A DNA stretch of 64,000 bases from Blumeriella jaapii (GCA_009599575.1 VWND01000007.1:1311501-1375500), one strand, 5' to 3'. Positions 10,104 to 21,285 are shown, counted from the stretch's first letter. Made by a program: numbers and translations. Notes: generated by a model from the sequence alone, not told the origin.

Positions 10104-12082
10104 ATGGCCGCCAAATCCATTCTCGAGGCCGATGGCAAGGCCATCCTCAACTACCACCTCACCAGAGCGCCCGTGATCAAGCCTTCTCCGCTCCCCAAAT
10201 CCGCCACCCACAACGCGCCCCCGAAACTCGCCTCCCTCTACTTCCCCGAGGACGCCGAGGTCATGTCGATTCTGGACCAGGCCGAAGTCTCCTACCCCTG
10301 GCTCTTGGTCCCCGGCTCCAAGTTCGTGGCGAAGCCCGACCAACTGATCAAGCGTCGTGGGAAGAGCGGACTGCTGGCCTTGAACAAGACGTGGCCCGAG
10401 GCGAAGGCCTGGATTGCGGCGCGCGCCGGCAAGGAGCAAAAGGTCGAGACGGTGGTGGGCGTCTTGCGACAGTTCCTGGTCGAGCCATTCGTGCCTCACC
10501 CGGATGGGACGGAATACTATATCAACATCAACTCGCAGAGAGAGGTACGTGCGGCGCTTCTTGATTCTTGGGCTCCCCACCGCTGGAGGAGCGGACCGGA
10601 CTTTGCACTACGTGTGGGCCGTGGCGTGAGACACGCACGCCCCCGTTCCAGTGAAGGGGGAAGCCATGCGTTTGCCATGCGGGCATGTGCGAGCACACTG
10701 TCCCGGTCCCGGGGCCAGAGGGCCAGAGGGCCAGACGGCCAGACGGCCAGACGGCCGTTGGCATGTGGGCAGCAAACCGCGTGAGGTTGCGGTCCTCCGG
10801 CCCAGCGCGGCCGGCCATCGGACACGGGCGCGCGGAGGCTAAAGGCATTTACCCTTTCGACGTGGCCCACTCTGGTGCCCAAACAACCCGCTCTTTCACA
10901 TGCACCGTCGGACCTGCATGTGCAAGTGCATGATCGGTGCCGCTGTCACGGCCACCGCCCGCTGCTCCGGCCCGAAGTCCTTGTTGACTATCCCATCCCC
11001 TCGTCCCCCTCCCTCTCCCCTCGCTTCCCACGTGCTGACCACAACGGCGTGTTCAGGGCGACTGGATTCTGTTCACGCACGAGGGTGGTGTGGATGTTGG
11101 GGATGTCGATGCCAAAGCCGAGAAGATCTTGATCCCCGTCGACCTGTCCGAGTACCCATCCAATGCCGAGATTGCTGCTACGCTCCTCAAGAAGGTCCCC
11201 ACGGGTGTCCACAATGTCCTCGTCGACTTCATCACCCGGTTATACGCCGTCTACGTGGACTGCCAATTCACGTATCTCGAGATCAACCCTCTCGTCGTCA
11301 TTCCCAACGCCGACGCGACATCGGCGGAGGTGCACTTCTTGGATTTGGCCGCCAAGCTCGATCAGACGGCGGAGTTCGAGTGCGGCGTGAAGTGGGCTAT
11401 CGCGCGCTCGCCAGCGGCTCTGGGCATGGCGGCCATCAAGTCTTCCGAGGGGAAGATCAACATCGATGCCGGCCCCCCCATGGAGTTCCCTGCCCCCTTC
11501 GGTCGGGAGATGAGCAAGGAGGAGGCCTACATCGCCGAGCTCGACGCGAAGACTGGCGCCTCTCTCAAGCTTACCGTCCTGAACGCCAACGGGCGCGTGT
11601 GGACGTTGGTGGCGGGAGGTGGTGCCTCGGTGGTCTACGCCGACGCCATTGCCAGCAGTGGCTTCGCCGACGAGCTCGCCAACTACGGCGAGTACTCCGG
11701 GGCGCCCACCGAGACGCAAACCTTCCACTACGCGCGCACCGTCCTCGACCTGATGCTCCGCGCGCCCATCACCCCCGAGGGCAAGGTGCTGTTCATCGGC
11801 GGTGGTATCGCGAACTTCACCAACGTCGCATCGACCTTCAAGGGAGTCATCCGTGCTCTGCGCGAGGTGGCCCCGCAACTCATCGAGCACAAGGTCCAGA
11901 TCTGGGTCCGACGAGCTGGACCCAACTACCAGGAGGGTTTGAAGAACATCAAGTCCGTCGGGCAAGAGTTGAAGCTGGACATGCACGTCTACGGCCCCGA
12001 CATGCACGTCAGCGGCATCGTCCCCTTGGCCCTCATCCCCGGACGGTTGGCCGAGAGCAAGGTGGAAGAGTTCAAGGCTTGA
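10104..12082 (+). CDS. acl2: ATP-citrate lyase subunit 2 (ATP-grasp/citrate-binding part)
   Basis: Partner of Acl1 in making cytosolic acetyl-CoA. Two exons (10104-10544, 11057-12082) give 488 aa, the expected size. The N-terminus AAKSILEADGKAILNYHL and the ATP-grasp region are highly typical; RE joins GDWILFTHEGGVDVGDVD at the splice, followed by YLEINPLVV and LDLAAKLDQTAEF. The C-terminal citrate-binding half contains VLFIGGGIANFTNVASTFKG and WVRRAGPNYQEGL. The single intron is 512 nt, about ten times the usual length here, and holds a 9-bp tandem repeat. Confidence 0.97.
10712..10757 (+). repeat. 9-bp tandem repeat in the acl2 intron
   Basis: About five copies of GGCCAGAGG, changing partway to GGCCAGACG, within the 512-nt intron. 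Directly visible. Confidence 0.8.
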
Positions 12083-13205
12083 GCGCCATGGGTTGGTGGT
12101 GTGGTCCCTGGAACTGTGGAGCATGTGTTGGCACCGAGCAGATGTCGTGGCGTAGACAGTGGTTGCGTAGGTAGGACGTGACAATAGATACTCATCGTGC
12201 CTCGACCTCCCTCGCCATGATGACCGTCTCGTGTGGGTGGTCGACCAAACGTGCTTCTCTCTTGATACCTAGGTTCGGCTGACGGCCGTGAGGCTCCCTT
12301 GATTCCGATCCTTCGCACCGGCAGTGTGTGGGTCCGGTGCGGTCGTAGGTAGGCATCGCTGCTGCGACGATGGGGCGCGTTCTCTCACCACTGCCAGCCA
12401 GCCACACCGAGACTGACTGACCATGCACAGGTTGAGCGGTGCCTTCGCCCTCTCTGCGCGACGGCAGCTTGCAGTGCTATCAAAAACCGTCGTCGTTGCA
12501 CATCGACCGCTGGGCCATCCCTCATCCTCCCTTCCTCGTGGAGTGGAGTGGAGTAGAGTGGAGTGGATGTGTTTCCGGATAACCTCAACTTCTCTGATCG
12601 CCGACGGTGATTGCCATGGCTTCCTGATCACTCCCTCGTCTCATAAACATGAAACCCCATCGTCCATGACACATCACGAGTTGCTATTTACCGCACCGCA
12701 CAGGACGGTGCCATAACTACAATAGCCACCTGGGATGCGTCCGACCCCACGCGCCATTTGGCCGCCTGGTATTTATAGTCGAAGGATTGGAATGCCGAGG
12801 GTGAAGGACAGATGGAGGATCGACGACGAAACCCATGGCCTTCGCATGCCCAACGCAACAACGCCGTCGCAACACGTCGGGATCGCAATGCCTGCGTCGG
12901 ACCTGCAAATAGCCTGCGGAGGATGGCATTCTTTAAGAAGTGCCCAGATAGGCATCGCGCGTGCCTGCAATTGCCCTCCGTCTTCCTCTACATGTTGCGA
13001 GCGATTCTCCTCCGACCAACCTCGATAACCTCGACAACCTCGACAACCTCCATTGATTTCTCGGCCTCTTTTGCTCCCTTCGTTGGCTTCGTTTGGCGCA
13101 GTCGCTCGTTACAGCACCTCCACGCTCCTTTCTCGGGCATTGTCACGTCGGACCCCCCCCGTTCGAAATATACTTCATACTTCATCGGTAGCGAGTCGCG
13201 CCGCC
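12083..13205. other. Intergenic region acl2 to GH72 gene
   Basis: No supportable gene. It contains a GAGTG-rich microrepeat near 12539-12570 and, just before the GH72 gene, a short CCTCGATAA/CCTCGACAA repeat near 13018-13050. The 3' part is presumably the GH72 promoter. Confidence 0.4.
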
Positions 13206-14890
13206 ATGTTTCAACACCCCGTCGTCGTAAGTGGAGCTGCGCCGAGGAACTCACCGTCTGCTTCATGGGGGCTTGCTGTTCTTCCATCCACGCAAAGGGC
13301 TAACGAGATTCGCGGCAGATTCGGAGTGCGATCCTCGCGCTCTTCGCTGCCACCGCGGGCGCCGTCCAGACTATCGAAGTCCGCGGCTCCGACCTCGTCA
13401 ACTCGGTCACGGGCAATCGATTCCAGATTGTGGGAGTCGCATACCAGCCGGGAGGCTCGTCCGGCTACATCCCGGGTTCGGGCGTGGATCCCTTGAGTGA
13501 TGCCGACATCTGCCTGCGAGATGCGGCCTTGATGCAGCGACTGGGTTCGTGATGCCACGCACAAGAACCGAGGAGCATGGCTAATCGGTACAGGCGTCAA
13601 CGCAATCCGAGTCTACAACGTGGATCCGTGGGTGAACCACGATGCTTGCGCCAGCATTTTCAACGCCGTACGTGTGATCGAGCAAATCCCGAGTTGGCGC
13701 ACGCACTGACGGTATCTCTAGGTCGGCATCTACATGCTGATCGACGTGAATTCTCCCTTGCAAGGCGAGAGCATCGACCGCAGCGCGCCGGCTGGGAGTT
13801 ACCACGCTGGATATGTCAGCCGAACCTTTGCGGTAGTGGAGGCCTTCAAGAACTACCCCAACACCTTGCTTTTCTTTGCTGGAAACGAGGTGATCAACGA
13901 CATGCACACGGGCAAAGAGGTCCCTCCGTACATGAGAGTCAGTGGATCTTGGCTCCCGGTTTTAGACGAGTCCGGACTAACCTGCCCTAGGCTATTACTC
14001 GAGATCTCAAGAACTACATCGCCAAACACTCTCCCAGACGCATTCCCGTGGGGTACAGTGCCGCTGATGTTCGCGAGTTTCTCCTCGACACGTGGAACTA
14101 CCTCCAGTGTACGACGACCGGCGACGGTTCGGATCCTTCGCGATCCGATGTCTTTGCCCTCAACTCATACTCCTGGTGCGGCGAGGTCACGTACCAGACT
14201 GCCCAATACGATGTCCTGGTCAAGAATCTGGGTAAATCCAGCGTCCCGGTCTTCTTCTCGGAATATGGTTGCAATGTGCCCTACCCGCGCGTGTTCACCG
14301 AAGTCCCCGCTTTGTATGGACCCCTCTTCACGCCAGTACTCCAAGGTGGCGTGGTGTACGAGTATTCGCAGGAGCCGTCGAACTACGGCCTCGTCAAGTT
14401 GAATCCCGACGGAAGCGCCGAATGCCTCAAGGACTACGACACGCTGCAATCGCAGTTTAGCAAGCTCAACGGAACCGCGCTCCAGAGCATGCCGGCGGTG
14501 GGCGCCATGAGCACCCCGCCAGCCTGCTCATCTTCACTGATCAGTCATCCCGATTTCGCCCACGACTTCACGATCCCAGCCGTACCCCAAGGAGTTCAAG
14601 GACTCATCGACCACGGCATCAAGAACGCTCCCGTGGGAAAGATTATCCCAGTGACGTCCACCAAGGTTCCGCAGCAGGTCAAGACGAGCAACGGGGACGT
14701 GATACCGGACTTGGCCATCACTCCCTTGGCCGGGGACCAGAGCAACAATCCCAGCATGGCGCCGACGACCCCCACACACGAGACGCCAGCGACCACGACG
14801 AAGAAGGCCGGGGCGGGCAATCTCCGGGCCGGCTTGAAGATGTTGGCCGCGGTAGCTGTGGGTGCGGTGGGATGGACGACCTTCTTCTGA
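13206..14890 (+). CDS. GPI-anchored 1,3-beta-glucanosyltransferase, GH72 (Gas/Gel family)
   Basis: Cell-surface enzyme that elongates and branches beta-1,3-glucan in the wall. Five exons (13206-13226, 13319-13544, 13594-13667, 13722-13937, 13991-14890) give 478 aa. The first exon has only seven codons; the splice builds a signal peptide (MFQHPVVIRSAILALFAATAGA). GH72 landmarks are VGVAYQPGG, VNAIRVYNVDP, the acid/base Glu163 in FFAGNEVIND, NSYSWCG, and the nucleophile Glu270 in FFSEYGCN. The C-terminus is Thr/Pro-rich and ends in a hydrophobic stretch (LKMLAAVAVGAVGW), as expected for GPI attachment. The Cys-rich X8/CBM43 domain of the longer Gas proteins is absent, so it belongs to the Gel1-like shorter class. 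Confidence 0.95.
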
Positions 14891-15856
14891 AGAGCTCGAG
14901 AAGCACGATTTTCGGAACGCCGCTCCATTCTTGACGATAAGAAGACCGTTTGGAGGGGGGGGAGGGGGGGGGGTTTCTTGGGGACAGACAGATAGACAGT
15001 ACATACATCATATTGCGTTGTCACCGCGACGAAATCTGGATGACGCGATCAGTACAGTACGGACATGATTCTCACGTGTAGTCAGTTAGTTAGATAGTCA
15101 GTTAGTTAGATAGCTAGCTCGCCAGATGCAAGAAACCTCGATTCCTCTCTCGTCTGCCAATTCTCGAGGCTGGGCTAGCCCGTTCGGTGCATCGTCGTTT
15201 CCTGCGTCGTCTACCCTACCTAACATACCCTTCCCGAGTCTCGAGCTTTCCGGGTACGAACGAGCCGGCCAGCGAGCCAGCCAGCCAGCCAGGCTAGGTT
15301 TTGGGATCGTCAAGAGGGGGAAGGGAAGGGAGAGAAGGGAGAGAAGGGAGAGAAGGGAGAGAAGGGAGAGAAGGGAGAGAAGGGAGAGAAGGGAGAGAAG
15401 GGAGAGAAGGGAGAGAAGGGAGAGAAGGGAGAGAAGGGAGAGAAGGGAGAGAAGAAGTGCACAGGAGGTAGGTGAGCGATGGGAGTCGTGCAGATGATGG
15501 ACGATGATGTCTGGTCTGGCGATATCCCGCTCGCTAGCTTAGCTTAGCGAGGGTGTTTACATGCAAGCGAGTGAGTCGTCGCTTGTCGACGCCCGGGGCC
15601 GTCGGGGGTCACAGGGCGAATCGTCGCGCAGAGAACCAAAAAAGATAATGCTACGGTATGTATGTAGATAGATGATTGATAGATAGATAGACCTCTAATC
15701 TAGGGCTCGAAGCGTCGGGGACAAGCCCCGAGCTCTCGGACCCCGTCGCAGATGAAAATATGTACAAACGGAAGGGAATTCTACGCGAGAGATGCTGGGC
15801 GGCGCCAGATCTCGGCCTCGGCCGCGCCCTCGCTCTCGCTCACACGACTCGCCCAC
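14891..15856. other. Convergent intergenic region rich in simple repeats
   Basis: Lies between the 3' ends of the GH72 and oxidoreductase genes. It holds GTTAGTTAGATA microrepeats (about 15080-15115), a 9-bp array (15328-15453) and GATA-type microrepeats (about 15660-15690). No gene is seen. Confidence 0.6.
15328..15453 (+). repeat. Minisatellite, 9-bp unit AGAGAAGGG
   Basis: About 14 nearly perfect head-to-tail copies. All purine on the + strand. An open frame reading Arg-Arg-Glu through it is a by-product of the period of nine. Confidence 0.9.
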
Positions 15857-17701
15857 TCACGGGAGCTTGAAGCCACCGGGAACCTGCTTCTGGAAGACGC
15901 CGTACGGGTCGTACTTGGCGCTGGCGGCGCGGAGCCGCGCCACGCTGGCCGGGCCGTAGCCGGAGATGGGGTCTTGCGTCTTGTAGGCGTAGTTGAGGTA
16001 CTGGAAGGGGTGACGCGTGCCCTTCGACTCGGCCAGGCTGTTGGCCGCGGCGAAGAAGTCGGTGACGGCGGAGAGGATGGCGGCGTCGTCGGACGCGGCG
16101 TCGTAGCTGACGGTCAAGAGCCCAACTAGAGGAACGTTAGCGGCGGCGCGAGAGCAATGAGGGGGAGCGTCGGCGTCGTACTGATCAGGTTGCCCTCGGA
16201 CCCGTCGAGGCCCAGCGAGTTGCCGCCCGTCGCGGCGCTCCGGGACGTCATGAGGGTGACCAGTGGCTGCAGAGCGAAGCTCCACTGGAGACCGCTCGCG
16301 TTGGTGACCAGGTGCTGATACTGCTCGCCGAGGTCGATGATGGCGGCCAGGGTCGCGAGATCGTTGCGCCAGGTGCTGGTGTACATGATCTGTCGTCGGC
16401 CGTCGGGGGCCTGTTTGGCGACCTCGCTGGAGAAGTCGGTCATGTTGGAGGTGCGCATGGTGCTGGCAAACCGCGGCTGGAGAGTCAAGAGCTCCTGGAG
16501 CACCGGCGGCTGGGCCACGGGCGCTGTGTACTCGAGGTTGGTGCTCACGACCCAGCCCCCGGTGAGGACGGTCCAGGTGTAGGCGATGATCACGGCCGCG
16601 TGCTCGTCGTAGTTTTCCTGGCCGGCGAAGTTGACGAACGCAGCCAAGCTGGCGTTCTTGACCGTGATCGGGTGGAAGTTCATGCCGCCGAGGAAGTTGG
16701 CCTGGGCGAACGTCGAGATCTGGAAACCGGTCACGACGCAGAAGTTGTTGGAGCCCCCCTTGAGCGCGACGAAGAGGTCGGGCTCGGAGCTGGCGCTCAC
16801 GCTCACCACGGTCCCGTCGTAGAGGACGCACTCGTACTCCACGATGTTGTCCGCGGTCCAGCCATGGCGGGGGAAGAAGGACATGCCGCCTATCGAGACA
16901 TCATGAGCATGCTTCACGCAGCGGAACGCAGGTATCCAACACACCTCCGGTAATCAGTCCTCCAACACCAACCGTCGCCACCCGACCTCCAGGCACGGTG
17001 AGGCCCAGAGGGTCGAGGGTCGAGTACACGTCAAACCATCGTGCTCCAGGACCAATGGCAGTAGTCTGTTGGTCGGCGGAGACGACGACATGTTTGAGCT
17101 GGCCCAAGTCCACCTGAACACCGTCCTGGATGGAAGCCGCGCCGACCCACGCTACATCAAGGACCGTCAGCATGTGGTAGTAGGTAGAGAGACATCGGCG
17201 GGCCGAGGGAACAGCAGTGTACGGAAATCAGACGGGGCGGCACGGGAGAACATACGCGTATGACCTCCGCTTCGAATGGCGAATGGGCATTCGAGTCCAG
17301 TCTCGCGAAGCTGGTTGAGAGCGTCGATGGTGTTGGAGACCTCGGTGGTGTTGGTCGGCAGAACGATACACCAAGGATGGACTTCCTGGTTCTGCAAAGC
17401 CCAGTACGAGGACGTCGAGACCTGGAAGAACACCGAGTCGGGCGTCGTCACAATGGACCCAAGAGTCTTTTGGAGGGATGCACACTTTGCAGAACGTTAG
17501 CATCGTCGGAGCAGGAAGGCCGTCTTGCATCTTGGCCGAGCAAGAATCCGCGGCACTCACACACGAAGCAGAGACGTTGAGGTTAGTGGGCGGCGTCGGA
17601 TCTGTGCCACAATCGTCCGTGACAACAGTAGCAGAGACTCCGAGAACATGGAAGGATACAGCAGACGCGAGCGTAATGAGCGTGGTCGACGAGAGATGCA
17701 T
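15857..17701 (-). CDS. Secreted FAD-linked oxidoreductase (PCMH/BBE family)
   Basis: Berberine-bridge-type flavoprotein; substrate unknown. Five exons (17701-17561, 17484-17256, 17151-16945, 16889-16182, 16125-15857) join in frame to 517 aa. The signal peptide is MHLSSTTLITLASAVSFHVLGVSA. The FAD-binding PCMH domain includes PWCIVLPTNTTEVSNTI, the FAD-linking His in IRSGGHT (completed by splicing to TPWVGAASI), TAIGPGARW and GGRVATVGVGGLITGGGMS. The C-terminal BBE domain ends with NYAYKTQDPISGYG and YDPYGVFQKQVPGGFKL. The second FAD-linking Cys of bicovalent members is not seen in the VATVGVGG segment, so a single histidyl link is expected. Such genes occur both in metabolite clusters and as stand-alone sugar or alcohol oxidases; neighbours here are housekeeping genes. 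Confidence 0.9.
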
Positions 17702-18279
17702 CTTTGCGATGATGCTCCGCGAATCTTGGTCGGCGGGGAAAAGGAATGGAATGGGTTGGAATGTACAATGTCTATGGCGGAGATGCTGCTCTTAGATAAC
17801 ACGCGCTCCCCCAGGTCTCGAACCTCTGTACCCTTGATCGTGGACTTGGTACCCTTGATCGTGGGCCTTTGAGTTTCGCACTGTTTTGCTTACAGAGGCC
17901 TTCATTAGTAGAATGCTTGCTGGCCGTCCCCAAGCAGACACATTGGGGGCAACCAGACGACGAGTGCTCTTGCAAGTTGCCTTCTGATTGGTCGTTCGGG
18001 CATTCCGATTTGTGTCAACCGCAGTCTGTCGTAATTGTAACTTTGTCAGTTGACATTGACTTTTCCAGGGGGGCAACCAGACTGATGTAATGTAGATTGC
18101 AGAAGCTCGGATCTTGTTTCTAGTGTACTCGAACATCCTGTGGTCAGCGCAGCTTCATGGGAGCGGAATCCCCCTTTCTCTCGCCATCGTCAACGTGCGA
18201 TCTTCGCGCAGAAGGCCGGCCTCCTGAGGACTTGTTGTTGTTGCTGCCAACTTCGATTCGTCTGTTTATCTTATACCCT

Positions 18280-18745
18280 CGCTTAGGTCTTGTCGCGTCC
18301 AAATAAGCGAATGCGGATACCTGCAATTTTAGCAGAGTTTGGGCTCGACACCCAAGATCATACGCGAGTCGAATACGAGCGAAGCTCAGCCTACTTCGTC
18401 GGATTCTCGAGGATTCGCATAGCCTCTTTTCGCTGATATCACGGCTTCTTAAGTCTCTATCGAATTCTCGAGGTTCTTGCATAGCCTCTTTTCGCTGCAA
18501 TCACGGCTCCCAATTTCCTGGCGTTTCCTGATCTAGCCTTTGGATATGAGCTGTTGCAATAGCTTTCCATGCTTCCACAACTGTTACGGTGCTACAAAGT
18601 GTTGTAACCCTGATATAATTTAGTTGGCCTGGCGGCGAAAGCTATTTATTCTACTAGTGTTACGTTGGTTGGGTTGCCTGGTCATCACCACAACAAGCTT
18701 GCAAATCCTTTGCTGAATTTTCATTCTTTAATCTACTCTCCTGTT
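18280..18745 (-). repeat. Relic repeat copy A (RIP-like decay)
   Basis: Matches copy B near 19330-19565 in order and orientation over several blocks. On the minus strand both copies encode a similar peptide end, SAKIAGIRIRLFGRDKT here and SAEITDIRIRLLGRDKA in B, followed by a stop at the same place. This points to the C-terminus of a mobile-element protein, family not recognised. Copy A has an internal 61-bp-period duplication (18403-18508) and a 106-bp insertion (18582-18687). Confidence 0.65.
18582..18687. mobile_element. 106-bp TG...CA insertion, possible short solo LTR or MITE-like element
   Basis: Sits inside repeat copy A and is missing at the matching point of copy B. It starts TGTTACGG, ends GTCATCA, and is bordered by identical 7-bp direct repeats CCACAAC (18575-18581 and 18688-18694). 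TG...CA ends with a target duplication suggest an LTR-type insertion, but the size is very small and no internal gene exists. Confidence 0.4.
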
Positions 18746-19329
18746 TCAACTTACACAGTACATCGGTTATGTATTAATCCTCTGTCAAACAGGGGTAAGC
18801 TGACCTTATCCCTATCGGGTATTAACCCCACTTTCAGTGAGCTTTGACGGAATACGCAAGAAGGGAGGAACAAGGGGTACAGTACGAACAGAGCTTTGTG
18901 TTATGTTCAAAGTGTTCAAAAAATACTACGCATCGCAGCGCAACAATTACGAAAAGCTGTAAAAACCACACGTGGGAAAAAGTCGGTGAGCACGAATTTA
19001 AAGAATTACTCGAAAGCACATCATTTCGTTGTCCAGCTGTTATTGACGCTGAAAGTGGATTTACAAAATATTAAAACAAGTAAAAATCTTTCATTTCTAC
19101 TCTGTCTATACGAAAGCAGTTTTCAAACTTTACATTTTTCGTATTCTGTACACGTGTACTCCGTAAAAGTATCTTTTCCTGTTGCGTGAAATATTATTTT
19201 CTTAGGTCAAGTTTGGTCACCCACACCCCTCTGCTTTTAACAGGGGTACAATACATAGTCGATGTATGTACTGTGTATATCGTTTCGATGGGAGTTGGAT
19301 CTGGATTTTCCCAAATTATCTTTTACTTT

Positions 19330-19565
19330 CGCCTAGGCCTTGTCGCGCCCAAGTAAGCGAATGCGGATATCCGTAATTTCGGCAGAGTTTGGGGTCGACA
19401 TGCCTTTTCCCGCTGCAATCACGGCTTTACATTTCTCTGGCATTTCCAAAATATGCCATTGGACTTGAGCTGTTGCAATGGCTTCCCACGTTCCAACAAC
19501 AGGCTTGCGAATCATTTTCTGGATTCTCTTATGTTTAATTTAATCTTTGCTTATATCCTCTCAAG
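19330..19565 (-). repeat. Relic repeat copy B (RIP-like decay)
   Basis: Second copy of the relic repeat. The minus strand keeps a 60-codon open frame (19333-19515) with GTWEAIATAQVQWHILEMPE ending IRLLGRDKA. It is flanked by similar segments beginning GTTTCGATGGGA at 19282 and 19565. The source element is not recognised. Confidence 0.6.
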
Positions 19566-20731
19566 TTTCGATGGGATTTGGATCAGGATTAATCGAAAGC
19601 TAAAAGACAGGTTCAATGCCGATAGCTTCACATGCTTTACGAGTAGAAGCAGCCGTACAACCTTTCGCATGATTTTGATATACTTGAAGATTGATAACCT
19701 TTGGAATTATCTAATATCTCTTTCATACTGTAACATCTATATTGCCCAGATATAGTTTTTCAAAGCTTTATTTGATTTTCATTTAAATTGATTTGCTATG
19801 AAATGGTCGTGAAATGGTTACTTTCCTCTTCTTTTCCGAGTAGTTAGTCCAAATGAGAAGGGGGGAGAAAAAACCAGAAAACAGCAGAATGTCGGGGCAG
19901 GAGCCGTCGGGCGTACAGTACAGACGTCAGAGTGGAGTACAGATGCGCCTCCTGATACCAACCCAGTTCAGCTTTCGTGCTCGATAGTTTATTGTAATCG
20001 TTGGACTTTACTTGCGTTAGTAAATTTGGTTCTCGATGTGTAAGTAGGTTCACACAACAATTTTCTACAAACGCCCTTCGAAGAGCGCACAGGTTGAAAG
20101 TTTACTTAGAAATCTCAAGGATTTCGCCTTGTGGAGCTCGTCGAATCGTATTTGAAGTAGTGATCTATCAAATCAAACGCTTTCGTTGAAGTGTGCTCAA
20201 ATGATTTTTTGGTCGTTAGGGCCTTCTAGACACTGAGCGGCAACGGCTTTGATTATTTTTCTGACATATCGAAGGACACTTCACGAATTCCATGGAGAAC
20301 CATCCCGCCTGTGGGGGAAGGGCTCAGATAGCGGACACTTGTCGCATATTTCTTTCATATAACTGCTTTTTCGAAGGTCTTACATATGTAAAAACCCCAG
20401 CTTAGCACGTCTCCAATATCCTACGGGAGGCTTGAGGTTGCGCAGTGCCACTGCCCCATCATCGTCATTGTTATCATTCAAATGAATTTGACACTCTGAA
20501 CGGTGAACTTGAAAGATTAATTAACTCGATACCGCGTGTTGAACTTAGTTTGAGATAAGACTTTATTAAGAAGCAATTTCATTTAGAATCTAATTGGCTT
20601 CGAAGTAAAAAGTTTAGCAGCGTATTCGTTTATCGCAAGAGATTTGCTTTGGTTAGGTTGTTGGCGGTTTCACAATGCTGTTGAAATTGGTAAGTTTTGG
20701 TCTGAGAAGCGGCACATCATGGGCTGCTGTT

Positions 20732-20780
20732 GGATTGTAAAAACCCATAGGATTGTAAAAACCCATTGGATTGTAAGCCC
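20732..20780 (+). repeat. 18-bp tandem triplicate
   Basis: Three successive copies of a unit starting GGATTGTAAAAACCCAT, at period 18 (20732, 20750, 20768); the third is diverged. Confidence 0.75.
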
Positions 20781-21285
20781 CTTTGGCAATAGAAGCCTCT
20801 GAAATAAACAGGCAGAGTAGCGCTCAGACTTGGACTTAATAATTTTTCCCGGTAGCAGATCCGGGGTCCTGTGATAACGGTAATCTGTAGGAGTCTATAC
20901 GAACTGTACATGCATAGACCCCTGGACAAGATCGGACACCAGAGCGCCGAATTGAAAGCCATAGGAGGGACTTGCTCTGGATCGACGTCGCAAAGATGCA
21001 AATGTTGCTGGGAGAGTTGCGTGACGGTGTTGTTGCTTGTCGCTTAGGAGGAAGAGACAGGACGGCGGCAAGGAAACCTTAGGCTATCTGCGGCTCAAGG
21101 CCAGACGTCTCATCTCGCATCTGGCTACTTCGAAGAAGCCCTTTGAACGGAATTCTCGACATGAAATAAAGCAATTGCAGACTCGCTGGAGACGCAGCAT
21201 TCCTCGGAGAAAGTGCTCCAACCAAGACTCGACCAAAAAACCACAAACCACAAGCCACAAACCAAAAACCCAAGACCAACTGACC

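Larger units (their letters stand above)
17702..21285. other. AT-rich gene-free block with relic repeats
   Basis: About 3.6 kb with clearly lower GC than the flanks and no intact gene. It contains two diverged copies of one repeat (18280-18745 and about 19330-19565), a nested 106-bp insertion, and an 18-bp triplicate near 20732. Differences between the copies are almost all transitions, as after RIP. The right end includes the promoter of the E1 alpha gene. Confidence 0.7.

Noticed and set aside
11240..12184. A 314-codon minus-strand frame over acl2
   Set aside because: Antisense to a certain gene; Gly/Val/Asp-rich composition typical of the reverse of GC-rich coding DNA.
15126..15497. Arg-Arg-Glu repeat protein
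   Set aside because: Direct translation of the 9-bp array; no other support.
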